The notes below the pieces were generated by a model. That model saw nothing but the letters and a program-made list of their open reading frames with translations, searched no databases and was not told the origin of the DNA. The position numbers were made by a program, and so were the translations under genes. 34,798 nt of DNA from Candidatus Methylaffinis lahnbergensis (GTDB lineage: Bacteria; Pseudomonadota; Alphaproteobacteria; Rhizobiales; Beijerinckiaceae). This document shows, in pieces, positions 8,341 through 17,009 of the stretch (the first letter of the stretch is position 1; each line of letters starts with the position of its first letter). The stretch covers positions 1 to 34,798 of the forward strand of contig PEFW01000032.1 of assembly GCA_002890675.1 (NCBI GenBank), read 5' to 3'.

Positions 8341-9723
8341 TCACAGCGCCAACGCATTTAAAACCCGTGCCCAGCTCCGGGTTCCCTTGCGAAACGAGGA
8401 AAGCTCGTATTTCTCGTTCGGCGAGTGAATGCGATCGTCCTCCAAGCCGAAACCGATCAGCAACGTGTCCATCCCAAGATCTCGCTTGAAGGCGCCGACG
8501 ATCGGAATCGAACCGCCGCACCCGGCAAGAACCGGCTCCTTGCCCCATTCGGCCTGTAATGCCCTGCGCGCCCGCGACAACGCCTCCGAACTGAACGGCA
8601 GCTGCACCGCGCCCGACGCGCCATGCGAGACAAATTCGGCGCGGCAGTCGGCGGGAAGTCGTTCCTTGACGAACGCCCGAAAGGATTCGGCAATTTCGGC
8701 CGGATCCTGCGATCCAACTAGTCGGAACGAGAATTTGGCGCTCGCTTGCGCCGGAAGCACGGTTTTGGACCCCTTGCCGGTATAGCCGCCGGCGATGCCG
8801 TTGAGGTCGCAGGTTGGCCGCGACCATAACATTTCGAGAACACCCCGGCCTTGTTCGCCCGCCGGAACGGCCAGACCGACTTCGCCCAGAAAGTCGCTTT
8901 CACGGAAGTGTAATTCGCGCCAGTGCCCGGCGACATCCTCCGGCAGCTCGGCTACGCCATTATAGAAACCCGGAAGCGCGACACGGCCCTTCTCATCGTG
9001 CAAATCGGCGATGATTTTGGCAAGTATATGGATAGGATTGACCGCCGCGCCGCCGAAAATTCCCGAATGCAGATCGCGGTTGGCCGCCTGGATTACGACC
9101 TCCTCGAGCACGAGGCCGCGCAGCATGATGGTGATCGCCGGGGTCTCCCGGTCCCACATTCCGGTGTCGCAGACAAGCGCCATGTCGGCTTTGAGCTCGG
9201 CCTTGGCCTGGCCAAGAAAAACCGGAAGTGACGGCGAGCCGGTCTCCTCTTCGCCTTCAATGAGGAACGTAATGTGGCAGGGCAAGCCGCCGGTTTCCGT
9301 GAAGGCGCGGCAGGCTTCGACGAAGGTCATGAGCTGCCCCTTGTCGTCGGCGACGCCGCGTCCGGCGATCCGTTTGCCGGTCGCGGCCTCGACGATACGC
9401 GGCTCGAACGGGGGGCTTTCCCACAAATCGAGCGGGTCTGGCGGCTGCACATCGTAATGGCCGTAAAAGAGCAAATGCGGCACGTCCGGGCGCGCGGCCT
9501 TGGCCTGTCCGACAATGATCGGGTGGCCTGGCGTTTTGCGCACCGACGCCTCGAAGCCGATGCCCCGCAGCTCGGCGGCGAGCCATTCGGCCGCCTTGGC
9601 GCAATCCCCCGCAAAGGCGGGATCGGTCGAAACCGAGGGGATTTCAATGAGCTTGAAGAGCCGGCCCAGGGCCAAATCGAGGTTTCCATCGATCTTCGCC
9701 AAAACCATGTCGAGCGCGGCCAT
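8341..9723 (-). CDS. M20 family dipeptidase
   Basis: The product has 460 residues. The metallopeptidase motifs are in order: FYGHYDVQPPDP (first zinc ligand His plus catalytic Asp), GRGVADDKGQ (bridging Asp), LIEGEEETGSPS (general-base Glu and ligand Glu), and an ICDTGMWD-like segment followed by the dimerisation domain beginning with RGLVLEEV. This is the M20 carnosinase-like group that splits dipeptides and short peptides in the cytoplasm. Family length is about 450-480, so it is complete. The start at 9723 is chosen for the AGGAGG just upstream, not the earlier in-frame ATG. It is divergent from the FAD oxidoreductase gene. The true substrate is unknown. Confidence 0.92.
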   Translation of the reverse strand: MAALDMVLAKIDGNLDLALGRLFKLIEIPSVSTDPAFAGDCAKAAEWLAAELRGIGFEASVRKTPGHPIIVGQAKAARPDVPHLLFYGHYDVQPPDPLDLWESPPFEPRIVEAATGKRIAGRGVADDKGQLMTFVEACRAFTETGGLPCHITFLIEGEEETGSPSLPVFLGQAKAELKADMALVCDTGMWDRETPAITIMLRGLVLEEVVIQAANRDLHSGIFGGAAVNPIHILAKIIADLHDEKGRVALPGFYNGVAELPEDVAGHWRELHFRESDFLGEVGLAVPAGEQGRGVLEMLWSRPTCDLNGIAGGYTGKGSKTVLPAQASAKFSFRLVGSQDPAEIAESFRAFVKERLPADCRAEFVSHGASGAVQLPFSSEALSRARRALQAEWGKEPVLAGCGGSIPIVGAFKRDLGMDTLLIGFGLEDDRIHSPNEKYELSSFRKGTRSWARVLNALAL

Positions 9724-9952
9724 AGGACCTCCTTGCAAATTCTGCCCGTCATAACAGCGACGCGGCAATTCCTCAGGGCCTGAACCCGGTCGGCGGTGAC
9801 CGGATTATATCCAGTATTGAGGGTTTATGTTGTCTCGATCGCCGTTCGGGCCAATAATTTCAGTTCCCGAGCGGAAAAGCCGCCGCCCGCCCCATGAAAG
9901 TTCCGCTTTACGGCACCCCAACCGGCTCTATTCTTACGTGGGAAGACGAGGC

Positions 9953-11395
9953 ATGAGTTTCGACCTGGAAAGCGCGGCGGGCCTAAACGCGGCCTCGCGG
10001 GAAATCCTTGATCGCCTCGAAGCGATTTCCGGCGCCGGGCACGTCATCGCCGATGCGCCCGGCATGGAAGGATTTTTGCGCGAGCCGCGCGGTCGCTTTC
10101 ATGGGCTTGCGCTTTGCGTGGTCTGTCCCGGCTCGACGCAAGAAATCGCGGAAGTACTGAAACTTTGCCAAGAGACGTCTACCCCGGTCGTCGCGCAAGG
10201 CGGCAATACCGGGCTCGTGGGCGGCCAGATTCCTCTCGGCCCCGGCAATCAAATCGTGCTCTCGCTTGGCCGCATGACGGCCCTGCGCGAGATCGATCTC
10301 GCCTCGAACACGATGACCGTCGAAGCCGGCATGGTTCTCGCCGAGGCGCAAGAGCACGCCAGCCGCGCAGACCGGCTGTTTCCGCTGTCGCTAGCGGCGG
10401 AAGGCTCATGCACCATCGGCGGCAACCTTGCGACCAACGCAGGCGGCACCAATGTGATCGCCTATGGCAACGCGCGGAATCTCGTGCTTGGACTCGAAGT
10501 CGTGCTCGCCGACGGGCGGATCCTTTCGGATTTGTCGAAGCTCAAGAAAAACAACACCGGCTATGATCTAAGAAATCTTTTTATAGGCTCGGAAGGCACG
10601 CTTGGGATCATCACCGCGGCGGTCCTAAAACTCTATCCAAAACCCCGCGCGATCGAGACCGCCTTTATCGGCCTTGCCTCGCCCCGCGCGGCGCTCGCCC
10701 TGCTCGATCTCGCCTGTGACATGGCGGGCAGCGAAATCACGAGCTTCGAACTTATCCCGCGCATCGGTTTGGATTTTGTCCTCGCGCATTTTGACGCGCG
10801 CGAGGTTTTGTCTAGCAAGCACCTGTGGTACGTGCTTCTCGAATTGAGTTCGCAAAGCGCCCAAGGGCTTGCCGCGCGATTGCTCGCGCTCCTCGAAGCG
10901 GCGAGCGAAAAACACATGATCGAGGATGCGGCGGTCGCCGCGTCGCGGGGTCAACGGGACAATTTCTGGAAGCTGCGCGAACTTTTGCCGGATGCTCAGC
11001 GCCATGAAGGCGGCTCGATCAAACATGACGTGAGCGTTCCCATCGCGGATATCCCGGCTTTTCTGGAAGACGCCGCGCGCGCTGTGATGGCAGCGATCCC
11101 GGGCGCGCGGCTCGTCGCCTTCGGCCACCTAGGCGACGGCAATATTCACTGCAATGTCTCGCAGCCCATAGGGGCGGATCGCCAAGCGTTTTTGGCCCGC
11201 TGGGACGAGATCAACGCCATCGTGCATGGACTCGTGGTGGCGCGCAAGGGTTCGATTTCGGCCGAGCATGGGATCGGCCAATTGAAGCGCAATCTATTGC
11301 CGAAGGTGAAAGACAAGGTGGCGATGGAAGTGATGCGCGCGATCAAGCAAACCTTCGATCCGACGGGCATATTAAACCCCGGCAAAGTGCTATGA
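9953..11395 (+). CDS. GlcD-type FAD-binding oxidoreductase (2-hydroxyacid dehydrogenase family)
   Basis: The product has 480 residues. An N-terminal PCMH-type FAD-binding domain (VVAQGGNTGLVGGQIP, then CTIGGNLATNAGGTNVIAYGNAR) is followed by an FAD-oxidase C-terminal domain with FGHLGDGNIHCNV and the late AEHGIGQLKRN motif. This family covers D-lactate, glycolate and D-2-hydroxyglutarate dehydrogenases, which pass electrons to quinone or cytochrome. Length fits a complete enzyme. The ATG at 9953 was chosen because the conserved region starts shortly after; the open frame reaches back to 9827. D-2-hydroxyglutarate or D-lactate are the likeliest substrates, but sequence alone does not decide between them. 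Confidence 0.9.
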   Translation: MSFDLESAAGLNAASREILDRLEAISGAGHVIADAPGMEGFLREPRGRFHGLALCVVCPGSTQEIAEVLKLCQETSTPVVAQGGNTGLVGGQIPLGPGNQIVLSLGRMTALREIDLASNTMTVEAGMVLAEAQEHASRADRLFPLSLAAEGSCTIGGNLATNAGGTNVIAYGNARNLVLGLEVVLADGRILSDLSKLKKNNTGYDLRNLFIGSEGTLGIITAAVLKLYPKPRAIETAFIGLASPRAALALLDLACDMAGSEITSFELIPRIGLDFVLAHFDAREVLSSKHLWYVLLELSSQSAQGLAARLLALLEAASEKHMIEDAAVAASRGQRDNFWKLRELLPDAQRHEGGSIKHDVSVPIADIPAFLEDAARAVMAAIPGARLVAFGHLGDGNIHCNVSQPIGADRQAFLARWDEINAIVHGLVVARKGSISAEHGIGQLKRNLLPKVKDKVAMEVMRAIKQTFDPTGILNPGKVL

Positions 11396-11441
11396 TTGCT
11401 TTGTGCAGCGAGAGCGGGGCCGCCGCACATAAGCGTTTGCC

Positions 11442-11885
11442 ATGAACAATTGCCGATGTCTCGCGGTTCTCGCGCTTCTTTTGCCGTCAATCGCGGAAGC
11501 CGCGAGCGTCATCAAGCCGATCGTCGCCTGTAAGGACGAGGCGGATTCGAGAAAGGTTCTCGATTTCCTCGCCAAGAACGACAAAGCGGGGCTGGACAAA
11601 TTCAGTGCGCCAAAACTCGCTAAGGGCGATTGCTTATCCCTTTCGAAAGGCATGGCCGTGACGGTCGACACGAAGGACGCCAAGCTTTTCTGCGTGCGCC
11701 CCACGGGCGGGCTTGATTGCTACTGGACGGCCGATGCCGATATCAATCAGAATCCGTCCGAGCCGGAGGCACATCAAGGCGGCCATTCAGGCGGCGGTGG
11801 TCATAAACGCGGGGGCGGGGGCGGAGGCATGGGCGGCGGAGGCATGGGCGGTGGCGGCATGGGCGGTGGTGGCGCTTCTCCGTAG
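11442..11885 (+). CDS. Secreted protein with glycine-rich C-terminus
   Basis: A 147-residue product with a signal peptide (NNCRCLAVLALLLPSIAEAA) and a 90-residue mature domain with cysteines in ACKDE, GDC, FCV and DCYW contexts. It ends in a low-complexity tail of GGGGM repeats after a His/Gly stretch. It is probably periplasmic. No family is recognised. It follows the FAD oxidoreductase by 46 bases on the same strand and could share its transcript. Confidence 0.65.
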   Translation: MNNCRCLAVLALLLPSIAEAASVIKPIVACKDEADSRKVLDFLAKNDKAGLDKFSAPKLAKGDCLSLSKGMAVTVDTKDAKLFCVRPTGGLDCYWTADADINQNPSEPEAHQGGHSGGGGHKRGGGGGGMGGGGMGGGGMGGGGASP

Positions 11886-12022
11886 CCCAGGCCATAATCC
11901 GCGAAAGCGGCCCGATTCCGCGAATGAGCATGCGAAAGCGAATACTCTCGACCAAGCGGCTGTCCTTAGGTTTATGCGCGCGACGTTCGATCGCCGAGGA
12001 TTTCTAGCAAAGAGGAGCAACC

Positions 12023-12403
12023 ATGCCGCTCACCTGTGTCTCCCTGCTGAAAGGCAAGCCGCCGCAATATCGCAAGGCTATTCTGGACGGTCTTTATCAG
12101 GCGATGCGTGAGGTCTTCGACGTGCCGGAAGACGACCGCTTCATGCTCATTGAAGAATACGACAAAAGCAATTTTCTCTATGACGAAAATTATCTGGGTA
12201 TTGCCCGCGACGACGATCTCGTGATCATTCAGATCACCGTCAACAACACGCGGGGGCCCGACAAAAAGAAGGCGCTCTTCGCCCGCATCGCGGAGAATCT
12301 CACCAAAAACCCCGGCATCAAGCCGGAAAACATTTTTGTGAATCTCTTGGAAGTCCCAAAGGAGAATTGGTCGTTCGGCAACGGCATCGCGCAATATGCG
12401 TGA
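12023..12403 (+). CDS. Tautomerase-family protein
   Basis: The 126-residue product starts Met-Pro, so Pro becomes residue 1 after processing, which is the catalytic base of 4-oxalocrotonate tautomerase/MIF-like enzymes. The pattern PLTCVSLLKG...YRKAILDGLYQAM...FDVPEDDRFMLIEEY matches the beta-alpha-beta tautomerase unit of the 120-130 residue class. An AGAGGAGCAACC leader gives a strong ribosome binding site. It is convergent with the decayed hicB gene, whose stop lies six bases past its own. The physiological substrate is unknown. Confidence 0.85.
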   Translation: MPLTCVSLLKGKPPQYRKAILDGLYQAMREVFDVPEDDRFMLIEEYDKSNFLYDENYLGIARDDDLVIIQITVNNTRGPDKKKALFARIAENLTKNPGIKPENIFVNLLEVPKENWSFGNGIAQYA

Positions 12404-12408
12404 GTGGC

Positions 12409-12704
12409 TCATTCGGCGGCGTGCCGACGTAAGCCCTGCGGGTACGGGATGAGTGCGACCATGAAGGTCGCCAAGGCCTGGGCGATTTTCCGAATCGGCC
12501 TTGAGATCGGTCAGGCTTCGCGGCGGCGGAATTTTTTGGCCGCTTTCGATCATCGCCTCGGCCCAGAGTTCAAGAGCCGCGGCCGTGTTCAGAATCGCCT
12601 CGTCAAGCGTGTCACCCCGTGAGACGCAGCCCGGCAAATCCGGAAACCAAACGCCCGACAGCCTTGCCTTCGTCATCTTCGACGATGGCAACGTAGTGGG
12701 TCAT
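12409..12704 (-). pseudogene. hicB-like antitoxin gene broken by two +1 frameshifts
   Basis: Reading from the ATG at 12704, MTHYVAIVEDDEGKAVG is in one frame. GVWFPDLPGCVSRGDTLDEA and on to LTDLKADSE is in a second, and IAQALATFMVALIPYPQG to a stop at 12409 is in a third. Joined together they give a normal 97-residue HicB-like protein. The breaks fall at a run of three C (plus strand 12654-12656) and a run of four T (12486-12489), each explained by one extra base. HicB proteins are antitoxins of the HicA mRNA interferase. No HicA frame is seen beside it. The joined length fits exactly, so the reconstruction is firm; whether it is decay or a sequencing error is open. Confidence 0.85.
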
Positions 12705-13040
12705 ATGCGGGTTCAGTCTTTTGGCCAGTTTGCATCTCGCTAAATATGATGCTCGCCTTTGATCTGGAGGAGAGTTCATCCTTCGCACTCGTGGCGGCGC
12801 TCGCGCGGCCCGGCTAAATTTTGTGAAAGACGCCTGCGCCTCAAGGCCGCTTTGCGGGTACACGGGACGCATCGGCACGCTGCCCGCTCCACGAATCAAC
12901 GGCATGCCACATCGGGTCACGGTTGCGCCGCTTCGGAAATCCCCTCGGAAGTCAGGTTCTCGAGCGGTTGGTAGATGCCACTTTTGGCAGAGCCGTCATT
13001 CTAATTAGTTGCGTGAGACACGACACTAGAGATATTCAAA

Positions 13041-13080
13041 TGAAAAGTTCCCCCGCGTCTGCTGGCGGACGCGGGGGAAC
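13041..13080 (-). terminator. Strong 13-bp hairpin, terminator-like on the minus strand
   Basis: GTTCCCCCGCGTC (13047-13059) and GACGCGGGGGAAC (13068-13080) form a perfect 13-bp stem with an 8-base loop. Read on the minus strand it is followed by TTTTC, consistent with an intrinsic terminator. The nearest minus-strand frame ends 366 bases upstream, so the transcript it would stop is not obvious. Confidence 0.55.
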
Positions 13081-13263
13081 CGGAGATATTGGTTCGTTAA
13101 CTCAATTGAATTTTAAGGCGCAACTTACCAGCACCTCAAAGCCACCTGTCGCGACGGCGACCAGGAGTTTCCGGTAGGCCGCTTTCGCGTGTCGAAATAA
13201 TTTGCGACTGGCTGTTCTGTCAGCCACGCCTTGCATAGTGGCGACAAAAGCACCGGCGCGCAT

Positions 13264-13277
13264 CCCCCAAGTGGGGG
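13264..13277. promoter_or_regulatory. C5-AAGT-G5 inverted repeat
   Basis: CCCCC AAGT GGGGG is a short perfect dyad, followed on the plus strand by a run of six T about 12 bases later. It could be a protein-binding site or a small hairpin. There is no adjacent gene start to tie it to. Confidence 0.25.
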
Positions 13278-13445
13278 GTAGACGAACTTTTTTCGATGCG
13301 GCCGGAAACAGCCTCCTTTTGGCTTGAAAACCCGCGCGAATTCAAGAGCACCATTCCGGTAAGCGCTATGGATTATAAGCCTCCCGGCTTGCCTGGGGAC
13401 CGGGCCTATGCGGCGATCGAAGTAATTTTTTGGCGGCGCAGCTTC

Positions 13446-14048
13446 TCAATCAGCGACCCCCGCTTCGCGCTTTTCAAAATCAAGTGGGACATCGCCGCCA
13501 TCCAGGGCCTTCCAGTATAGGCGGATGTAGTAGCTCACACCGAACAGCATTTTCAGATTGCGGGAGTTTCTTCCTAGGTTGCCTGCCTGTGTTCGCAGGA
13601 GCCTGCCTAGGAAGAACGGAAAGTGCAGGGCCGGGTGTGCCAGCTCGGTCAGATAAAACCGGCGCCGCAACCGGGCGAAGCCGCTGAGTGGCAGTTTGGG
13701 CGGTATCTGGAAGCCCAAATAAGCGTTCGCCAGCACAGCATAGCCGCGCCGTGCGCTCCCGTGACCAAGGCTGTCAAACCGCATTTGGATTGCCGCCCAA
13801 TCAATCCGTTCAGCGTAGGTTCGGCTGGCGTAAACGAATTCGATTAATTGTCGTAAGGAAACACATCCACGGTCCCTAAAATCACGACAAAGGCTTGAGA
13901 CGCTATGTCCGTTGTGTACGGCTCGTTCCACGGCACGCAAGAATGACGCCTTGGAGCCTGTTTCAAAAGCCTCGCTGGCGATCTCGAGCTTGGCGCTAAA
14001 GGCGAGGAGTTGCACCCGCCGCCGACGGCGGAACAATTCCCACTCCAA
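13446..14048 (-). pseudogene. Truncated nucleotidyltransferase-like gene (C-terminal part)
   Basis: The frame encodes about 200 residues. From about residue 41 it resembles the C-terminal half of the uncharacterised nucleotidyltransferase family often found in polysaccharide loci (PF14907 type): HN...DFRDRGCVSLRQLIEF, then AERIDWAAI, and LTELAHPALHFPFFLGRLLR near the end. The N-terminal half that would hold the nucleotidyltransferase catalytic motif is absent. The drawn start is a TTG inside the end of the upstream beta-propeller gene, with no ribosome binding site. I read it as a gene whose 5' half was replaced. The family assignment is from memory of the pattern and moderate. Confidence 0.45.
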
Positions 14049-15033
14049 CGGGGTTGCTCCCCACTGGGACCGTGGCCGCCACCGTGTTCGTTGTCGTGTC
14101 GATCACCGAAACATTGTTGGAGGCCAAATTCGTGACATAGGCGTGTTTCCCGTCCGGCGCGACGCCGACCAAAGAGGGGCTATCCCCCACCAGGATGGGG
14201 GTCCCCACGACCGTGTTGGTGGACGTGTCGATCACCGAGACATTGTTGGAGATAACATTCGCGATGTAGGCGTGTTTCCCATCCGGCGCGACGGCGACCC
14301 CCCTGGGGCTAGTCCCCACCGGGATCGTGGCCGCCTCCACCGTGTTGGTGGCCGTGTCCATCACCGAGACAGTGTTGGTGGCCGAATTCGTGACATAGGC
14401 GTGTTTTCCATCCGGCGTGACGGCGACCCCCCTGGGGTTATTCCCCACCGCGACCGTGGCCGCCACCGTGTTGCTTGCCGCGTCGATCACCGAAACATTG
14501 CTGGAGATAAAATTCGTGACATAGGCGTGTTTCCCGTCCGGGGTGACGGCGACCTTAACTGGGCCACTCCCTACTGTGATGACCGTGGGCTCCACCGTGT
14601 TCGCGGCCGTATCGATCACCGAAACGTTGCTGGAGCCTGCATTCGCGACATAGGCGTGGTTTCCATCCGGGGTGACCGCGACGTTGATGGGAACATTCCC
14701 CACCACGACCGTGGCCACCACCAAGTTGGTGGCCGTGTCGATCACCGACACATTGTTGGAGCCCCGATTCGCCACATAGACGTGTTTCCCATCCGGGGTG
14801 ACGTCCACCCCAAATGGCTCCCTCCCCACCGGGATCGGGATCCCCACCACCGTGTTGGTGGCCGTGTCGATCACCGAAACGGTGCCGTCGCCGCCATTCG
14901 CGACATAGGCGAAGGGCGCCGCCGCCGCCGGCAGGGCCATCGCGCCTAGCCCCATCACCAGCATGACGGCGAAGAGGGCCATAAATACCTGCGCCGATGC
15001 CGCGCCGCTGCGGTTACTATTGCTGCTATACAT
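13996..15033 (-). CDS. Exported YVTN beta-propeller repeat protein (YncE-like)
   Basis: The 345-residue product starts at an ATG with GGGAGGA at ideal spacing (the open frame extends 33 codons further without a site). A signal peptide or anchor (AQVFMALFAVMLVMGLGAM, cleavage after the Ala-rich stretch) is followed by seven repeats of about 42 residues, each with a Y-V-A/T-N...VSVIDTATNTV core and a VTPDGKHAYV turn. This predicts a single seven-bladed YVTN propeller in the periplasm or outside the cell. Such proteins bind ligands or partners, but no function can be assigned. It lies downstream of the rhamnose operon on the same strand, separated by 190 bases, and upstream of a truncated nucleotidyltransferase-like gene. 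Confidence 0.85.
   Translation of the reverse strand: MYSSNSNRSGAASAQVFMALFAVMLVMGLGAMALPAAAAPFAYVANGGDGTVSVIDTATNTVVGIPIPVGREPFGVDVTPDGKHVYVANRGSNNVSVIDTATNLVVATVVVGNVPINVAVTPDGNHAYVANAGSSNVSVIDTAANTVEPTVITVGSGPVKVAVTPDGKHAYVTNFISSNVSVIDAASNTVAATVAVGNNPRGVAVTPDGKHAYVTNSATNTVSVMDTATNTVEAATIPVGTSPRGVAVAPDGKHAYIANVISNNVSVIDTSTNTVVGTPILVGDSPSLVGVAPDGKHAYVTNLASNNVSVIDTTTNTVAATVPVGSNPVGVGIVPPSAAGATPRL
14050..14915 (-). repeat. Seven in-frame tandem repeats of about 125 bp
   Basis: The DNA behind the propeller blades is itself repetitive, with recurring CGTGTTGGTGGCCGTGTCGA-like and TAGGCGTGTTTCCCATCCGG-like blocks about every 125 bases on the plus strand. High nucleotide similarity between blades suggests recent duplication or gene conversion, and makes unequal exchange possible. 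Confidence 0.85.
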
Positions 15034-15222
15034 ATAACATTCCTCCCAACTTATTCCAGCATTCCCCAGATAGCCAGATTCCGCCTCGTCGTACTTCCTT
15101 TCCGCTCTGCCAACAAGGCCGAGCCGGTGCATCCCCCCACCATGGGGGTGGCAGGCGTGCCAATCACCGCAACCGTGAAGGGTTCTTACTGCGCTCCCTC
15201 GCCTCCCCCGGGTCGGGCCGGT

Positions 15223-16116
15223 TCAGGCTCCGGCGGGCCGCCGCGGCGGGTCGGACTCGGCGAGCCGGGTTAGATAATTGCCGTAGCCAGATTTGCCGTA
15301 GAGGCCGGCATTCGCGACCAAAAGGTCACGATCGATAAAACCTTTATAGTAAGCGACTTCCTCCGGGCACGAGATCTTCAACCCCTGGCGCCGCTCGAGA
15401 ATTTCGACATATTTGCCGGCCTCGAGAAGGCTCTCGTGGGTTCCCGTGTCGAGCCAGGCGAAGCCGCGGCCCATGATCTCGACGGCGAGTTGTTCGCGCT
15501 CCATATAGATCCTGTTGACATCGGTGATTTCGAGTTCGCCGCGCCCCGATGGTTTCAAGGAGGCGGCGATATCGAGCACGCTGTTGTCGTAAAAATAAAG
15601 TCCGGTAACCGCCAGCGCTGAACGCGGCCGCGCGGGTTTTTCTTCAATTGAAATGGCCCGCCCCTTGGCGTCGATTTCGACGACGCCGTATCTTTCCGGG
15701 TCCGCCACGACATAGCCAAAAACCGTGGCACCCTTGGGTCTCGCCGCGGCCGAGGCCAAAAGGCCTGGCAGGCCATGGCCATAAAAAATATTATCGCCAA
15801 GAATCAGCGCGACGCGATCGCCGCCGACGAAATCGCGCCCGATGGTGAAGGCGTCCGCGAGCCCTCGCGGCTTGTCCTGCGTTGCGAAGTCGAGTTGGAT
15901 CCCGAACCTGCCGCCGTCGCCAAGCAATTCCTTAAACAGTACCTCGTCCTGCGGCGTCGTGATAATCAAAATATCGCGGATATCCGCCGTCATGAGGACG
16001 GACAGCGGATAATAGATCATCGGTTTGTCGTAGACCGGCAGCAACTGCTTGGAAATCACCAATGTCAGTGGATAGAGCCTGCTGCCGGAACCACCCGCGA
16101 GAATGATGCCCTTCAT
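15223..16116 (-). CDS. rfbA: Glucose-1-phosphate thymidylyltransferase
   Basis: The 297-residue product opens with [18 protein letters not shown], the nucleotide-binding signature of RmlA/RfbA, and continues with [28 protein letters not shown] and [13 protein letters not shown]. It makes dTDP-glucose from glucose-1-phosphate and dTTP, the first step to dTDP-L-rhamnose. Length fits the family. Its ATG overlaps the rfbD stop in an ATGA, so it is the last gene of the coupled rfbCBDA operon. The product would feed O-antigen or other rhamnose-containing surface glycans. Confidence 0.95.
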   Translation of the reverse strand: MKGIILAGGSGSRLYPLTLVISKQLLPVYDKPMIYYPLSVLMTADIRDILIITTPQDEVLFKELLGDGGRFGIQLDFATQDKPRGLADAFTIGRDFVGGDRVALILGDNIFYGHGLPGLLASAAARPKGATVFGYVVADPERYGVVEIDAKGRAISIEEKPARPRSALAVTGLYFYDNSVLDIAASLKPSGRGELEITDVNRIYMEREQLAVEIMGRGFAWLDTGTHESLLEAGKYVEILERRQGLKISCPEEVAYYKGFIDRDLLVANAGLYGKSGYGNYLTRLAESDPPRRPAGA

Positions 16117-17009
16117 GTTTCGGCTCGCGCTTCATTGAGAAGCACTTCGACCGTCTCCCGCGCACGTGTCTGCCAAGGGCGTGAGCGAACGCCGAACACA
16201 GAAGCAAACAGGCTGCTGTCGAGTTCGGAATTGGCGGGCCGCCGAGCGGGGGTTGGATAGTCCGCGGTCGCGATCGCCGAAACCTTCGGCCGCCGCCCGG
16301 TCGCTTGCGCCTGGGCTTCGACTATGGCGCTGGCGAACCCGTGCCAGGTGGTGGCGCCATCGCCCGCGAAATGATAGGTTCCTGGGGCCCCGATGCCGCG
16401 GGCCAACGCCCGATCGATGGCAAAGACGGCTTCCGCGAGGTCTTGCGTCGCGGTCGGGCAACCATGCTGATCGGCGACAATCCGCAGTTCCTCGCGCGTG
16501 CATGAGAGGCGCAGGATCGTTTTGAGAAAATTCGCACCAAACCGGCCATAGACCCAGGCAGTGCGCAGGATGAAATGGCGTGGGTTTGCTTGCCTAACCA
16601 TGGCTTCGCCCGCGGCCTTCGTGGTGCCGTAAACGCCAAGCGGCGCGACCGGATCGGTCTCTAGGTAGGCGCCCCTTTTCGTGCCGTCGAAAACATAATC
16701 CGTCGATATTTGGATGACCGGCACTTGTTGTAGTGCGGCCGCACGCGCGATCGTTTCGGCTCCCACGGCATTGGCGGCGTAGGCCGCCTCCGGCTCGGTT
16801 TCCGCGCGATCCACGGCGGTATAGGCGGCCGCATTGAGAACAAGGCGCGGTTTCACGGCGAGAATCGCGGCCTTGACGGAGGCGAAGTCCGTGATATCGG
16901 CGCCAGCGCGATTACAACCGGCCGCCTCGATCGCGCGGGCTCGCGCGAGCGCCATCACTTCGTTCCCAAGCTGACCCGCGGCGCCAAAAACGAGGATCGG
17001 CCCCTTCAT
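16113..17009 (-). CDS. rfbD: dTDP-4-dehydrorhamnose reductase
   Basis: The 298-residue product has an N-terminal NAD(P)-binding [10 protein letters not shown], then [23 protein letters not shown], and the YGTTKAAGE catalytic Tyr/Lys motif, all typical of RmlD/RfbD in the extended SDR superfamily. It performs the last step, reducing the keto sugar to dTDP-L-rhamnose. The start at 17009 is fixed by the ATGA overlap with the rfbB stop and by the family N-terminus; upstream in-frame codons belong to the rfbB region. Its own stop overlaps the rfbA start. Confidence 0.95.
   Translation of the reverse strand: MKGPILVFGAAGQLGNEVMALARARAIEAAGCNRAGADITDFASVKAAILAVKPRLVLNAAAYTAVDRAETEPEAAYAANAVGAETIARAAALQQVPVIQISTDYVFDGTKRGAYLETDPVAPLGVYGTTKAAGEAMVRQANPRHFILRTAWVYGRFGANFLKTILRLSCTREELRIVADQHGCPTATQDLAEAVFAIDRALARGIGAPGTYHFAGDGATTWHGFASAIVEAQAQATGRRPKVSAIATADYPTPARRPANSELDSSLFASVFGVRSRPWQTRARETVEVLLNEARAET

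Larger units (their letters stand above)
12705..13445. other. Gene-poor interval with two inverted repeats
   Basis: Nothing in the 740 bases between the hicB remnant and the nucleotidyltransferase remnant looks like a protein gene. The short frames here lack starts with ribosome binding sites and any family pattern. The interval does contain a strong hairpin (13047-13080) and a C5/G5 palindrome (13264-13277), listed separately. Confidence 0.5.

Noticed and set aside
12409..12704. Programmed frameshifting in hicB
   Set aside because: There are two separate breaks at ordinary short homopolymers with no slippery heptamer or stimulating structure seen; decay or sequence error is simpler.
12705..13020. 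A HicA toxin gene next to hicB
   Set aside because: Translating the neighbouring bases in the minus frames gave no HicA pattern such as a conserved Gly-Ser-His core.
14050..14915. Regular repeats as a CRISPR array
   Set aside because: The units are about 125 bp, translate in frame to YVTN blades and have no constant short repeat with unique spacers.
13912..14949. Long plus-strand frame with HRVGGRVDHRDIVG-like repeats
   Set aside because: It is the antisense shadow of the YVTN repeat gene; its periodicity comes from the tandem DNA repeats and there is no ribosome binding site or family match.
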